From assembly GCA_009760855.2 (NCBI GenBank), contig WPIO01000086.1, forward strand, positions 855,001 through 917,000: 62,000 bases of DNA, written 5' to 3'. Numbering within the stretch: the stretch's first letter is position 1; each line of letters starts with the position of its first letter. A program made the translations under genes and the position numbers. The notes under the pieces are model-generated. The model made no database searches and had not been told where the DNA came from. It saw only the letters and a program-made list of their open reading frames with translations. The DNA comes from Cristatella mucedo. Lineage: Eukaryota; Bryozoa; Phylactolaemata; Cristatellidae. Positions 54,544 to 62,000 of the stretch are shown in pieces.

Positions 54544-54940
54544 TGTCAAAAAACATTGATAACTTTATGCGACGGGAGGGAGAAAAATTTAGCGATCATG
54601 CCAAACGTATTAGAGAGGAGGTAAAAAAACGTACAGGTCTTCTTCCAAAATATCCTTTCTCAAAAGACAGTGTAGATGCATTGATTGCAACTCTACGTTC
54701 ACCAACGGCTATAAACTAGATAATCCTGTTGCTAAGAAAACCACTAAGCCTAAAAGTAAATGGTCTTTCGATAAAGAGTCCAGGAGGTTAATGAAGATAC
54801 AGGAATCAGGTTGGTTTTTAGGAAAATCTTCTGATGGTAAATTCTTAGATTATGAATATATTGGACTAGATAAGAACGTAATTGACTTTGATGTGATATA
54901 TGATAAGATTGGAGCAGAAAATAAATTAGTTATTAAATAA
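54544..54940 (+). pseudogene. Small unknown gene before the polymerase, frameshifted
   Basis: A frame starting MSKNIDNFMRREGEKF ends at TAG (54715-54717). A second frame (GYKLDNPVAKKTTKP onward), open from about 54702, ends at 54940. Together they look like one protein of about 130 aa broken by one frameshift near 54700-54715. The product is unrecognised. It ends 27 nt before the polymerase start. Confidence 0.5.
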
Positions 54941-54967
54941 TTACTTAAAAACAAGAGTGACTTAAAA

Positions 54968-57900
54968 ATGACACTTGTTATTTCACCTATTATAGCTTCA
55001 GAAAGTGGTGCTTATAATTACCAACCATTTGCAGGAATAACTAATTCAAAAATAAATAGAGTTTCAGATATTGATAGAATAATTAGAACACAATTTGCAG
55101 CTTTTAAAAAGAAAGTATAGGAATGGTTAGAAAGAGGTTCTAATTGGATTATAGTTGGAGTTGATGCTATTTATGCAAAGTTTTCTTATTTTCGACACAA
55201 ATTCGGCGGTAGTTACTTACCAATGCCAGAAGGATTAGAAAAGAAGAAATCAACAATTAATATAAAGAATGAATCAGATAATCTTTGTGCTTTATGGTGT
55301 GTGTTAAGGTTTCTCCACTGGAGAGATAACCATCCAGAGTCTATTGCTGATTTAAAAGAAATATTACATGAGAAATATTCACAGCATCTAAAGAGAATAG
55401 AAGAGTTGTTCAACGCTAAGGAGAATTATCCTTCAAACGTATTAAATGTTGTTGATATTCCTCATTTAGCTGAATTATTTAACATAACTATTAATGTTTA
55501 CGAATATGATAATAAAATTCTAACTCCACTTATAGTAGTTGATGAAGCGAAAGAGAGGCATTTAGATCTTCTTTTGTATAGCACTCCAAATAAAAGCAAC
55601 TTTCATTACGTTATTATTAAAAACTTCAATGGATTGTGCAGAAGTAGCAAAGGATATGGAACACAGCTTACTTGTAAAAGATGTTTGTGTAGATTTTACT
55701 CTAAAGAAAAACTAGAATCACATGTTGATGCATGCAAACGTGGAAATGATGGTAAGTCTACAATAAGAATGCCAAGTGCAGATAGTAAAAAGGAGATAAA
55801 TGTTATTTTAGAGAGTATGCCAAAACTTTATGGTGTCCTTATGTTGCTTATGCAGACTTTGAATGCTTACTTGCAAGCGTTAGAAAAACAGATAAAGAAG
55901 ATCCTACTACTCCACAAGTTACTTTTCAAAAGCATATTCCTTATTCATCTGCTTATACAATTATTGATTATGAAGGAAAACAAAGAACATTTAAATTATT
56001 CAATGGTTCAAAAATTGTTAGAGATATATTAAAAAGTTTGTTAGAAGAGGTTGAAACAATAAAAAATGAAATGAAGCCTGTTCTTGATAAATATGAAAAG
56101 TTTGATTATAGTAATTTTAAGGAAGAAGACAACAAAGATTTTGAGAATGCAACTGTTTGTCATATTTGCGATTTAGATTTAGATGGAGATAAAGTTTTAG
56201 ATCATTGTCATTTAACAGGAAATTATAGGGGTGCTGCACATAATCCTTGCAATTTAAATCTTAGCATTAATCCTAAGAAGTTTAAACTTCCAGTATTTAC
56301 TCATAATTTAAAAGTTTACAATTCACATTTATTAGTACAAGAGTTTCAAGATTTAAAACTTGATAAAAAAGGCATTGCCAATAACATGGAGAAATATATA
56401 AACATTGGAATTGGTTCACTTACTTTTAAAGACTCTTTACAAATGTTGCAAAAAGGTTTAGCAGATCTTGTAAATAATGTTGTTAAATCAGGAAAACCAT
56501 TAGAAAAAACACGAAATTACTTTTCAATGTTGGATGATAATGAATTCAATCTATTACAAGAAAAAGGTATATTACCCTATGAGTCTATAGACTCATTTTC
56601 AAGACTAGATGAAAAGTCACTACCCCCAATTAAAAGTTTTTATAGCACATTAAATGATACAAACATTGATGAAAAAGATTATGATCGTGTTAAGAAAGTT
56701 TGGGCATTGATGAAAAAAATAGATCCAAGCACTGAAGATACATTAGGAAAGTATAGCGATATTTATCTAACTATGGATGTCCTTCTACTTGCAGATGTAT
56801 TTCAACATTTTAGACATTTATCAAAGAAAATTGATGGTTTAGATCCTGCCAATTTCCTTACAGCACCAGGTTTAACTTGGTCTGTAGGTTTGAGATTTTC
56901 AAAGGTTAAATTAGATTTGTTAACAAACTTTGAACATTTTGACTTCTTTGAAAGTGCAATAAGAGGAGGAATAACGCAAGCATCATGTAGATATGTCAAA
57001 GCAAACAATGAAATGGCTTCTAATTATGATAATACTAAAGAAAAGAGTTGGTTACTTTATGATGATGCACATTCATTATATGCTACAGCAATGATACAAC
57101 CACTTCCAATTTCTAATTTCAAGTTTTTAGATAGTAAACAAATAAAGAAGATTACAACTAAGAAGATATTATCATTAAAAGAGGATGCAGAAACTGGTTA
57201 TGCTTTTAAAGTAGATATGCACTGCCCAGAAGAATTACACGACACTTACTCTGATTGTCCTATTCTACCAATTAGGAGAAAAGTAGGTGTTGAAGAATAC
57301 TCTGAATATCAAAAGAAAACGTTATTAAGGGATGATAAGAATAAAATAGATGAATGTGAAACTAAAGTTGAAAAACTGATTGTTGATCTAGAACCTAGAG
57401 TTAAATATGTTATCCATTATAGAAATCTACAACTTGCAATTGAAAGAGGATATGTATTAACGAAGATACGTAGAGTAATGAGTTTCACACAAAGCAGATG
57501 GTTGAGTGGATATATAGTTAATAACATTGAAAGAAGAAAAGTAGCAAAGGACGAGTTTGAAAAGGAATATTATAAACTCAAAAACAATGCATTCTTTGGA
57601 AAGACAATGGAAAATGTTAGAGAAAGAGTAAACATTGAATTGTTTGATTTGAAATACGATAAGGATATTGTAGTTTCAGATAAAAGAGTAATGAGTGCAA
57701 GATTGAAAGATAGAACATTGTTTAAGCGAGATTTAGTTGGAATAGAAACAACAAAAGCAGAGATCTGTCTTGATAAACCTATTTATTTAGGTTTTACAAT
57801 TCTAGATATTTCAAAACTAATAATGCAGGATTTCTATTATAACACAATAAAATATTATTACAATGACAAAGTAACACTTGCTTATACTGAGACTGATTCT

Positions 57901-58848
57901 TTGGTAATGTAAATAAATACTGATAATGTTTACAGAGACTTTGAAAATTATTTAGATTACCTAGATTTGTCTGGTTATCCTAAGAACCAAGATATATGGA
58001 AAGTAGAAGGAGCAGAAAAGATTATACCTGCTAACAAGGGAAGTCTAGATTAATTCAAGGACGAAATATGTGAAAAATATTCAGTAGATCTAAAAACAAA
58101 AGATTTCATTAGAGATGAAAAAGGTGATATGATTGAAAAATCAATTGTACTTGACGAGGGCGTTTTCTTAAGACCAAAACTTTATTCAATGCAGATAGCT
58201 ATCAAGATAAAGGATAAATGAATATATAATATTATAATAAATATGTATAAAGGAATAGATAAATGGAATAGAAAATAAAGGATAGAAAAATAAATAAAGG
58301 ATAAAGGATAAAGAATAAAGGATAAAGATAAAGGAAAATAAAGATAAAGGTAATAAAGGATAAAGATAAAGGAAATAATAAATATATATTAAATAAATAT
58401 AAATATATATATAAAGGATAAAGGAATAAAGGATAGAGGATAAATAAATAATAAAAATTAAATTAGGAATATATAAATAAATAAATATATAAATATAAAG
58501 GATATATATAAAGGAATAGAAGTTAAATCTGCAGTCAAAAAAGCAAAAGGAACAAAGAAAGATGTAGTAAAGAAGTGTTTGACTCATTCTGATTATGTTG
58601 GTTGTCTTAAAACTGGTTTTGATGTTTATTGCAATCAATCAAGATTTCAATCTAGAAACCATCAAGTTTTCACTCTAACACAATCTAAAAAAGCACTCTC
58701 AGCATTTGACACAAGACGATATTGGTTAGACTGTGGAATTCATTGTTACTCTTACGGTCACTATAGGATAAAAGAGTCTGCAGGTCACTGTAAAACTTGT
58801 AATATTAGTATAGATGCCAAAAAGGAAGATGCCAAAAAGGAAGATTGA
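54968..58848 (+). pseudogene. Protein-primed family-B DNA polymerase with endonuclease-VII-like domain, broken
   Basis: Reads in order: an N-terminal region, a C2H2-type zinc motif (CKRCLCRFYSKEKLESH, about 55672), exonuclease motif I (DFE at 55855-55863), an endonuclease VII-like zinc motif (CHIC then DHCHLTGNYRG, about 56158-56240), exonuclease II region (HNLKVYN), exonuclease III (YLTMDVLLLAD), polymerase motif A (YDDAHSLY, about 57058), B (NNAFFGKTMENV, about 57583) and C (YTETDS, about 57883), then a conserved C-terminal block (58525-58800). Breaks: TAG at 55118, a frameshift near 55800-55815, TAA at 57910, TAA at 58051, and a TGA at 58219 inside a microsatellite insertion at 58208-58525. 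Exonuclease II has Asn and motif C has Glu where the family normally has Asp. It is therefore most likely inactive. The family role is copying linear DNA from a terminal protein primer. Confidence 0.82.
58208..58525. repeat. AT-rich (ATAAAGGATA)-type microsatellite inside the polymerase
   Basis: About 320 bp of irregular AAAGGATAAA and AAATATATA units separate two parts of the polymerase that are both in frame 1. The repeat resembles the coding sequence at its left edge (AAGATAAAGGATAAA), so it may have grown by slippage in place. Confidence 0.85.
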
Positions 58849-58918
58849 AAATACTAAACCATTGCCAGTAAAGAGAATTAGATTTTCAGATAAAAAGAAA
58901 AGCAAGAAAAAAAACTAG
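58814..58918 (+). CDS. Small basic protein, overlaps polymerase 3' end
   Basis: 34 aa starting MPKRKMPKRKIENTK and ending in a Lys-rich stretch (KKKSKKKN), resembling a nuclear-localisation sequence. The first ten codons are a 15-nt tandem duplication. TATAG directly abuts the ATG, as in the downstream genes. A frameshift in the poly-A run near 58905-58914 would extend the frame to 58976 with an acidic end (LVDIQEEVELYES), so it may be a longer gene interrupted here. Confidence 0.5.
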   Translation: MPKRKMPKRKIENTKPLPVKRIRFSDKKKSKKKN

Positions 58919-59001
58919 TTGATATACAAGAAGAAGTAGAGCTATACGAGTCAATGGAGAAATTAAATTTGAATTAACAAAATTATTTTTACTATTATAG
59001 G

Positions 59002-59277
59002 ATGGATCCCAAAGAAATCGATATTATCAGTTCTGATAGTGAGTCAGAGTATTCAGAGGATTCAATCGATGACCCCGATTATCAAATGGAAACAGAATCT
59101 GAATCTGAGTCTTACGAGTCTGAAGCTTCATCTTACATTGAAACAGATTCTGAATCAGAAGAGGGTGAAGATCTAGAAGAACTTCTATTTGGTAAACAAG
59201 ATCTCACTGAAGAAGAATCTAAAGCATATGAAGAGTATCTTGAAGGATTGGTCAGTTCGGAAGGCGAAGAGATTTAA
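59002..59277 (+). CDS. Small highly acidic protein
   Basis: 91 aa beginning MDPKEIDIISSDSESEYSED. More than a third of the residues are Asp or Glu, with many Ser, and there is no hydrophobic core, so it is probably disordered. It begins MD like the five genes after it, and TATAG ends two bases before the ATG. Acidic serine-rich proteins are common DNA- or histone-interacting factors in viruses, but no specific role can be given. Confidence 0.65.
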   Translation: MDPKEIDIISSDSESEYSEDSIDDPDYQMETESESESYESEASSYIETDSESEEGEDLEELLFGKQDLTEEESKAYEEYLEGLVSSEGEEI

Positions 59278-59314
59278 TTTCAACTAAATAAATTTTTATT
59301 TTCATATATAGAAA

Positions 59315-59589
59315 ATGGATGTCTCAAGAATTTTAAGTTATGAACAATCTAGAGAAATGGCTGTAAAAATCTGTCTTCAAAGACTTAATGGTCAAGATCA
59401 ACGTATAGTTAAACATTGACTAGACAACGCATTCCAGATATTGATAGTTCTTATATTAGTATTCTTATAGATATATGGGATACATGTGATAAACTAATGG
59501 AGAGTCGTAGTAAGATAAATGAGATGCTTGAGGAAGCAAATAAAAAATCTAAAACACCAAAAACAAAGCAAGGTATACAAATTAATTAA
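59315..59589 (+). pseudogene. Tandem family member 1 (frameshifted)
   Basis: Starts MDVSRILSYEQSREMAVKIC and stops at TGA about 59417. The adjacent frame then continues with IPDIDSSYISILIDIWDTCD to TAA at 59587. This matches member 5 along its length (MDxxRIL, then PDSxIxxLIxIxDxCDK), so it is one gene of about 90 aa with a single frameshift near 59415. Function unknown. Confidence 0.6.
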
Positions 59590-59626
59590 TTGTATTTAAC
59601 AATCTGTAAATCTTATATAGAGAAAA

Positions 59627-59904
59627 ATGGATCAAAAAATTTCAAGAATCCTTTTTGTGAGTATGCTGTAAAAATTGCAAAAAATTTCTGTGGTCTTTAT
59701 TCTTATGGGATTTACCCTTATCATATAACTACTACAGATCTTTATAAGCGTATGTTTGCATTAGATGATTCAAAAATTTATTTTCTTTTAAGTGTTTGTG
59801 ATGAAGGTGATAAACTTGCAGAAGAACAAAAAAGATATGAAGAAATTAACTTTAAGCTTATTAATATGGTTAAATGTGCTTTTGAAGAAGCTGTAATGAT
59901 TTAA
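59627..59904 (+). pseudogene. Tandem family member 2 (frameshifted near its start)
   Basis: The ATG behind TATATAG is at 59627 (MDQKISRIL). A frame change near 59645-59655 is needed to enter the long frame with FALDDSKIYFLLSVCDEGDK, which ends at 59904. The closest relative is member 3. The frame reading upstream of 59627 is spurious. Confidence 0.62.
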
Positions 59905-59930
59905 ATAAATCTTTAAACCTATATAGGAAG

Positions 59931-60218
59931 ATGGATCAAAAAGTTTTAAGAACTATTTCTTGTAATTATGATTCTCCAATTGCACAAATTTTTTGCGGTC
60001 TTTGGCCAACTGCTGATCCTTCTCGAGAATTACATGAGCGCATTTTTGTGTTAGATGATTCAAAAATTTCTTTTCTTTTAAGTGTCTGTAATGAAAATAA
60101 TAAACTTGTAGATTGTCAAGAAAAATGTTATTATATTATATCAAAACTTAAAGATATGATTCATTGTGCTGCTAAAGAAGTTGCTAAAGAAGTTGAAGAA
60201 GAATTAATAAATATTTAA
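59931..60218 (+). CDS. Tandem family member 3 (intact)
   Basis: 95 aa, MDQKVLRTISCNYDSP at the start and VLDDSKISFLLSVCNENNK in the middle, ending in an alternating Glu/Val/Lys helix. Intact, and closest to member 2. Two conserved Cys (residues about 23 and 53) align with member 2. Unknown function; predicted mostly helical from its pattern. Confidence 0.7.
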   Translation: MDQKVLRTISCNYDSPIAQIFCGLWPTADPSRELHERIFVLDDSKISFLLSVCNENNKLVDCQEKCYYIISKLKDMIHCAAKEVAKEVEEELINI

Positions 60219-60232
60219 ACCTTATATAGAAA

Positions 60233-60461
60233 ATGGATATTGAAAGAATAGTATCTAATAACGCGGGAAGAACATATTCACATAGAGTTTGTGTTAGACT
60301 TTTGGAATATTTTAGCGTAAGTGATGTAGAAAAAGTAACTTATTATACTAATAAACTACCTGTTTCAATTCTAAAAAATAATTAAAATATGTGATATAAA
60401 CGATGAAACAGATAAGAGCGAAGACTTGGTATATTCTATTTATGAAAGTATTTTTCAATAA
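60233..60461 (+). pseudogene. Tandem family member 4 (frameshifted)
   Basis: Starts MDIERIVSNNAGRTYSHRVC. The frame breaks in the A-run near 60372-60380, after which IIKICDINDETDK is read to TAA at 60459. Aligns with member 5 (LIKICDICDK). Confidence 0.6.
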
Positions 60462-60471
60462 TATATAGAAA

Positions 60472-60765
60472 ATGGATATTGCAAGGATTCTATGTTATGA
60501 AAGAGCTAAAAATACTGCCTATAGTGTTTGTTCTAAAAGATTTAACGTTGGTGGATCTAAGATGCTTACAAATCTATTTTCTTATATTTCTATGTTACCT
60601 GATTCAACTATTGAAGATTTAATTAAAATTTGTGATATTTGTGATAAAATAGAAGATTATAATAATAAGCTAGATAGTATTTGTTCAGGAGTTTTCTTTA
60701 ATCTGTGTGCATGTAATTTTTTATTATTATATAGGAAATGGAAGCCGTCACTGATCCAATGCTAG
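60472..60765 (+). CDS. Tandem family member 5
   Basis: 97 aa starting MDIARILCYERAKNTAYSVC, with LPDSTIEDLIKICDICDKIE in the middle. Intact, but its last ten or so codons run through the TATATAG motif and the start of the next gene (28-bp overlap), so the original stop may have been lost. Confidence 0.65.
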   Translation: MDIARILCYERAKNTAYSVCSKRFNVGGSKMLTNLFSYISMLPDSTIEDLIKICDICDKIEDYNNKLDSICSGVFFNLCACNFLLLYRKWKPSLIQC

Positions 60766-61274
60766 CAACTACTGCATTATCACTTAAATCTTACGTTGAT
60801 TATCTTTTTAGATCAAGAATGACAGCATATGATGAACAACAACTCAGTTCTGATATTTCACTTACGACTGATACATCTGTTAAGAAATTCTATCCTTATG
60901 AAGCAGATGCTGAAGCACAAAAGATTATTACTGCAGGTCATACTGAAGTTCTATCATGTCTTGAGGAAAGAGTTAGATCCAAAGTTGATGCTCTTCTCGA
61001 TGATCCTAGTGAGATTGCTGATTGTACGACTTGGATTGCATCACAACTTCCATCAATCTCTACGGTCATATCTGGAGTATCTGGTGTTAAACCTGACATC
61101 ACTGGAATTGTTAAATATGAATGCTACGCAGTTCTACCAAGTATTACTGATGGTAGGTGTGCAAAACAAAAAGCCGCTGAGGTCTTAAAGAAGCACAAGG
61201 ACAACAGCATTCAACCTTTAAAATCTGTTCATATCCAATGGGTAGAATTGAAGACATCAAATCAACTTTGTTAG
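60738..61274 (+). CDS. Unknown 178-aa protein of the virus-like segment
   Basis: Starts MEAVTDPMLATTALSLKSYV behind TATATAG. Contains mixed helical sequence, three Cys in the C-terminal half, and no motif I recognise. The frame's last 12 residues look unlike the rest, and an overlapping frame (61238-61411) takes over with better coding character, so the true protein may be longer with a frameshift near 61230-61240. Confidence 0.6.
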   Translation: MEAVTDPMLATTALSLKSYVDYLFRSRMTAYDEQQLSSDISLTTDTSVKKFYPYEADAEAQKIITAGHTEVLSCLEERVRSKVDALLDDPSEIADCTTWIASQLPSISTVISGVSGVKPDITGIVKYECYAVLPSITDGRCAKQKAAEVLKKHKDNSIQPLKSVHIQWVELKTSNQLC

Positions 61275-61411
61275 ATGCTGTAAAACTAGTATTCGAATAT
61301 AAAGCACTTAGAATTAACCAATCTGAACCAGAAATAGCAAATATATTTGTTAAAGTTAGAGATGGTTCAATCTTTGAAGAGTTCCTTAAAGACTTAAAAA
61401 TAGAAAAATAA
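61238..61411 (+). CDS. Unknown 57-aa ORF, possibly the C-terminus of the preceding gene
   Basis: MGRIEDIKSTLLDAVKLVFE at the start and FEEFLKDLKIEK at the end; helical and charged. It lacks the TATATAG motif, which favours its being a frameshifted continuation of the 178-aa gene. Confidence 0.45.
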   Translation: MGRIEDIKSTLLDAVKLVFEYKALRINQSEPEIANIFVKVRDGSIFEEFLKDLKIEK

Positions 61412-61542
61412 ATAGTAGGAGGTCTGAAGCATACTCTAAAAAAATAGAACTAACTAAACAAATGCTAAAAGAGAAAGAAGAAGAAAAGAGTTTTGATACA
61501 CCAGAAGAAATGATTAAAGAGGTACTATTCTGGAAGATATAA
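61402..61542 (+). pseudogene. Fragment frame, Lys/Glu-rich
   Basis: Open from about 61402 with SEAYSKKIELTKQMLKEKEE and ending FWKI at 61542. No start codon at its head. It follows the previous ORF by a one-frame change, so it may be another segment of the same broken gene. Its end overlaps the minus-strand frame. Confidence 0.35.
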
Positions 61543-61825
61543 GAGGAACATCTGGAGATATAAAAGGGAAAAATGCATTGTCGTTTTCATAAAAATCTTT
61601 TTCAAATAAGTTTAAAAGCATAAAAGGCATAATAGGATGATGAATAAATTTATAAACTTCATCCTCAGAATCTACTGTTTTACCTGAAACCCATGATGGA
61701 AGTTTAAGACGATCATCATAATTAGCAAGATCAAAAGAAAAGGATTCTGAAAAATGTACTCCATTTACTAATAAAATTTCAATATAATCCAAATCAGTTG
61801 GGGTTGAAATAGTACCAAATTTCAA
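61514..61825 (-). pseudogene. Minus-strand frame running off the window, interrupted by TAA
   Basis: 103 codons (FGTISTPTDLDYIEILLVNG, then LPSWVSGKTVDSEDEV) ending at 61514. The same frame continues upstream through TAA at 61849-61847 and TAA at 61942-61940 with protein-like sequence (FGNNDILLLNESIIDF), so a longer gene enters from beyond 62000. No domain recognised. It is convergent with the plus-strand array. Confidence 0.45.
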
Positions 61826-62000
61826 AATAGGATAAACAAGATTAAATTAAATTGTCTTTGATAAATGTTTATCAAATACACAAAAATCAATTATAGACTC
61901 ATTTAACAATAATATATCATTGTTCCCAAAACAATGATGTTAAATACCAATTAAACTAGATAGATACAATTTTTGAGAATAAACTTTATGATTATATTTT

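Larger units (their letters stand above)
58809..60740 (+). promoter_or_regulatory. TATAG/TATATAG start-site motif, eight copies
   Basis: Copies end at 58813, 59000, 59311, 59620, 59926, 60229, 60468 and 60734. The final G lies 0, 1, 3, 6, 4, 3, 3 and 3 nt before an ATG (ATGGA in seven of eight). The stretch upstream of each is T-rich. Either a late-type viral promoter overlapping the start codon or a splice acceptor with a T-rich tract would explain it. Confidence 0.6.
54450..62000 (+). mobile_element. Virus-like, AT-rich coding segment (adintovirus/Polinton-like), truncated by window end
   Basis: Composition shifts sharply to AT-rich and gene density rises to nearly gapless small ORFs. The marker gene is a protein-primed family-B DNA polymerase of the type found in Polintons, adintoviruses and related elements. 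No integrase, capsid or terminal repeat is visible in the part shown. Left boundary is placed by composition only. Confidence 0.7.

Noticed and set aside
59590-59626. Start of tandem member 2 at 59590 (TTG)
   Set aside because: The codons before 59627 run through the TATATAG motif, while the ATG at 59627 aligns with the MDQK start of member 3.
54968-61274. Assigning a ciliate-type genetic code to the AT-rich segment
   Set aside because: The stops would allow it, but tandem genes terminate at TAA directly before the next start motif, which fits the standard code better.

Overview
The window reads as nuclear DNA of an invertebrate animal. It has spliced genes with TATA boxes and GT-AG introns, many L2-type LINE copies ending in (ATT)n tails, tRNA-derived SINEs and long microsatellites. 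The species cannot be fixed from the sequence. Most of the window from 1 to about 54.4 kb is intergenic or intronic DNA full of degraded retroelements, with scattered GC-rich islands.

Two host genes can be assembled exon by exon. Gene A (minus strand, 31716 down to 28514) and gene B (plus strand, 46199 to 50806) are divergent paralogues. Each has six coding exons, a signal-peptide first exon behind a TATA box, and four EF-hand calcium-binding loops. Exons 3, 4 and 5 are exactly 109, 165 and 47 nt in both genes, with identical phases. Both appear to encode small secreted calcium-binding proteins (161 and 152 aa). Gene A uses a GC-AG intron at a position where gene B uses GT-AG. Gene B has a degenerate fourth EF-hand.

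Repeats dominate the rest. One L2 element (about 34.55-37.09 kb) keeps a complete reverse transcriptase frame of about 750 codons but lacks nearly all of its endonuclease domain, and an inverted 5' piece lies just upstream. A nearly identical 3' fragment has inserted into an older L2 copy at 42.6-43.2 kb. A second LINE family ends in (ACATT)n repeats. Two tRNA-derived SINE families are present, and the 3' end of one resembles the L2 tail. A perfect 38-bp inverted repeat bounds a 2.2-kb block at 4.7-6.9 kb.

From about 54.45 kb to the end the composition changes abruptly to very AT-rich, compact, near-intronless coding DNA. This is a virus-like or Polinton/adintovirus-like segment. It holds a broken protein-primed family-B DNA polymerase with an endonuclease-VII-like zinc domain. 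A row of small genes follows: a basic ORF, an acidic ORF, five tandem paralogues starting Met-Asp, and a 178-aa protein. A minus-strand frame runs off the window end. Eight of the starts are preceded within 0-6 nt by the same TATAG or TATATAG motif, which makes this array the most unusual part of the window. Several frames carry stops or single frameshifts, so this is either a decaying integrated copy or an assembly with indel errors.
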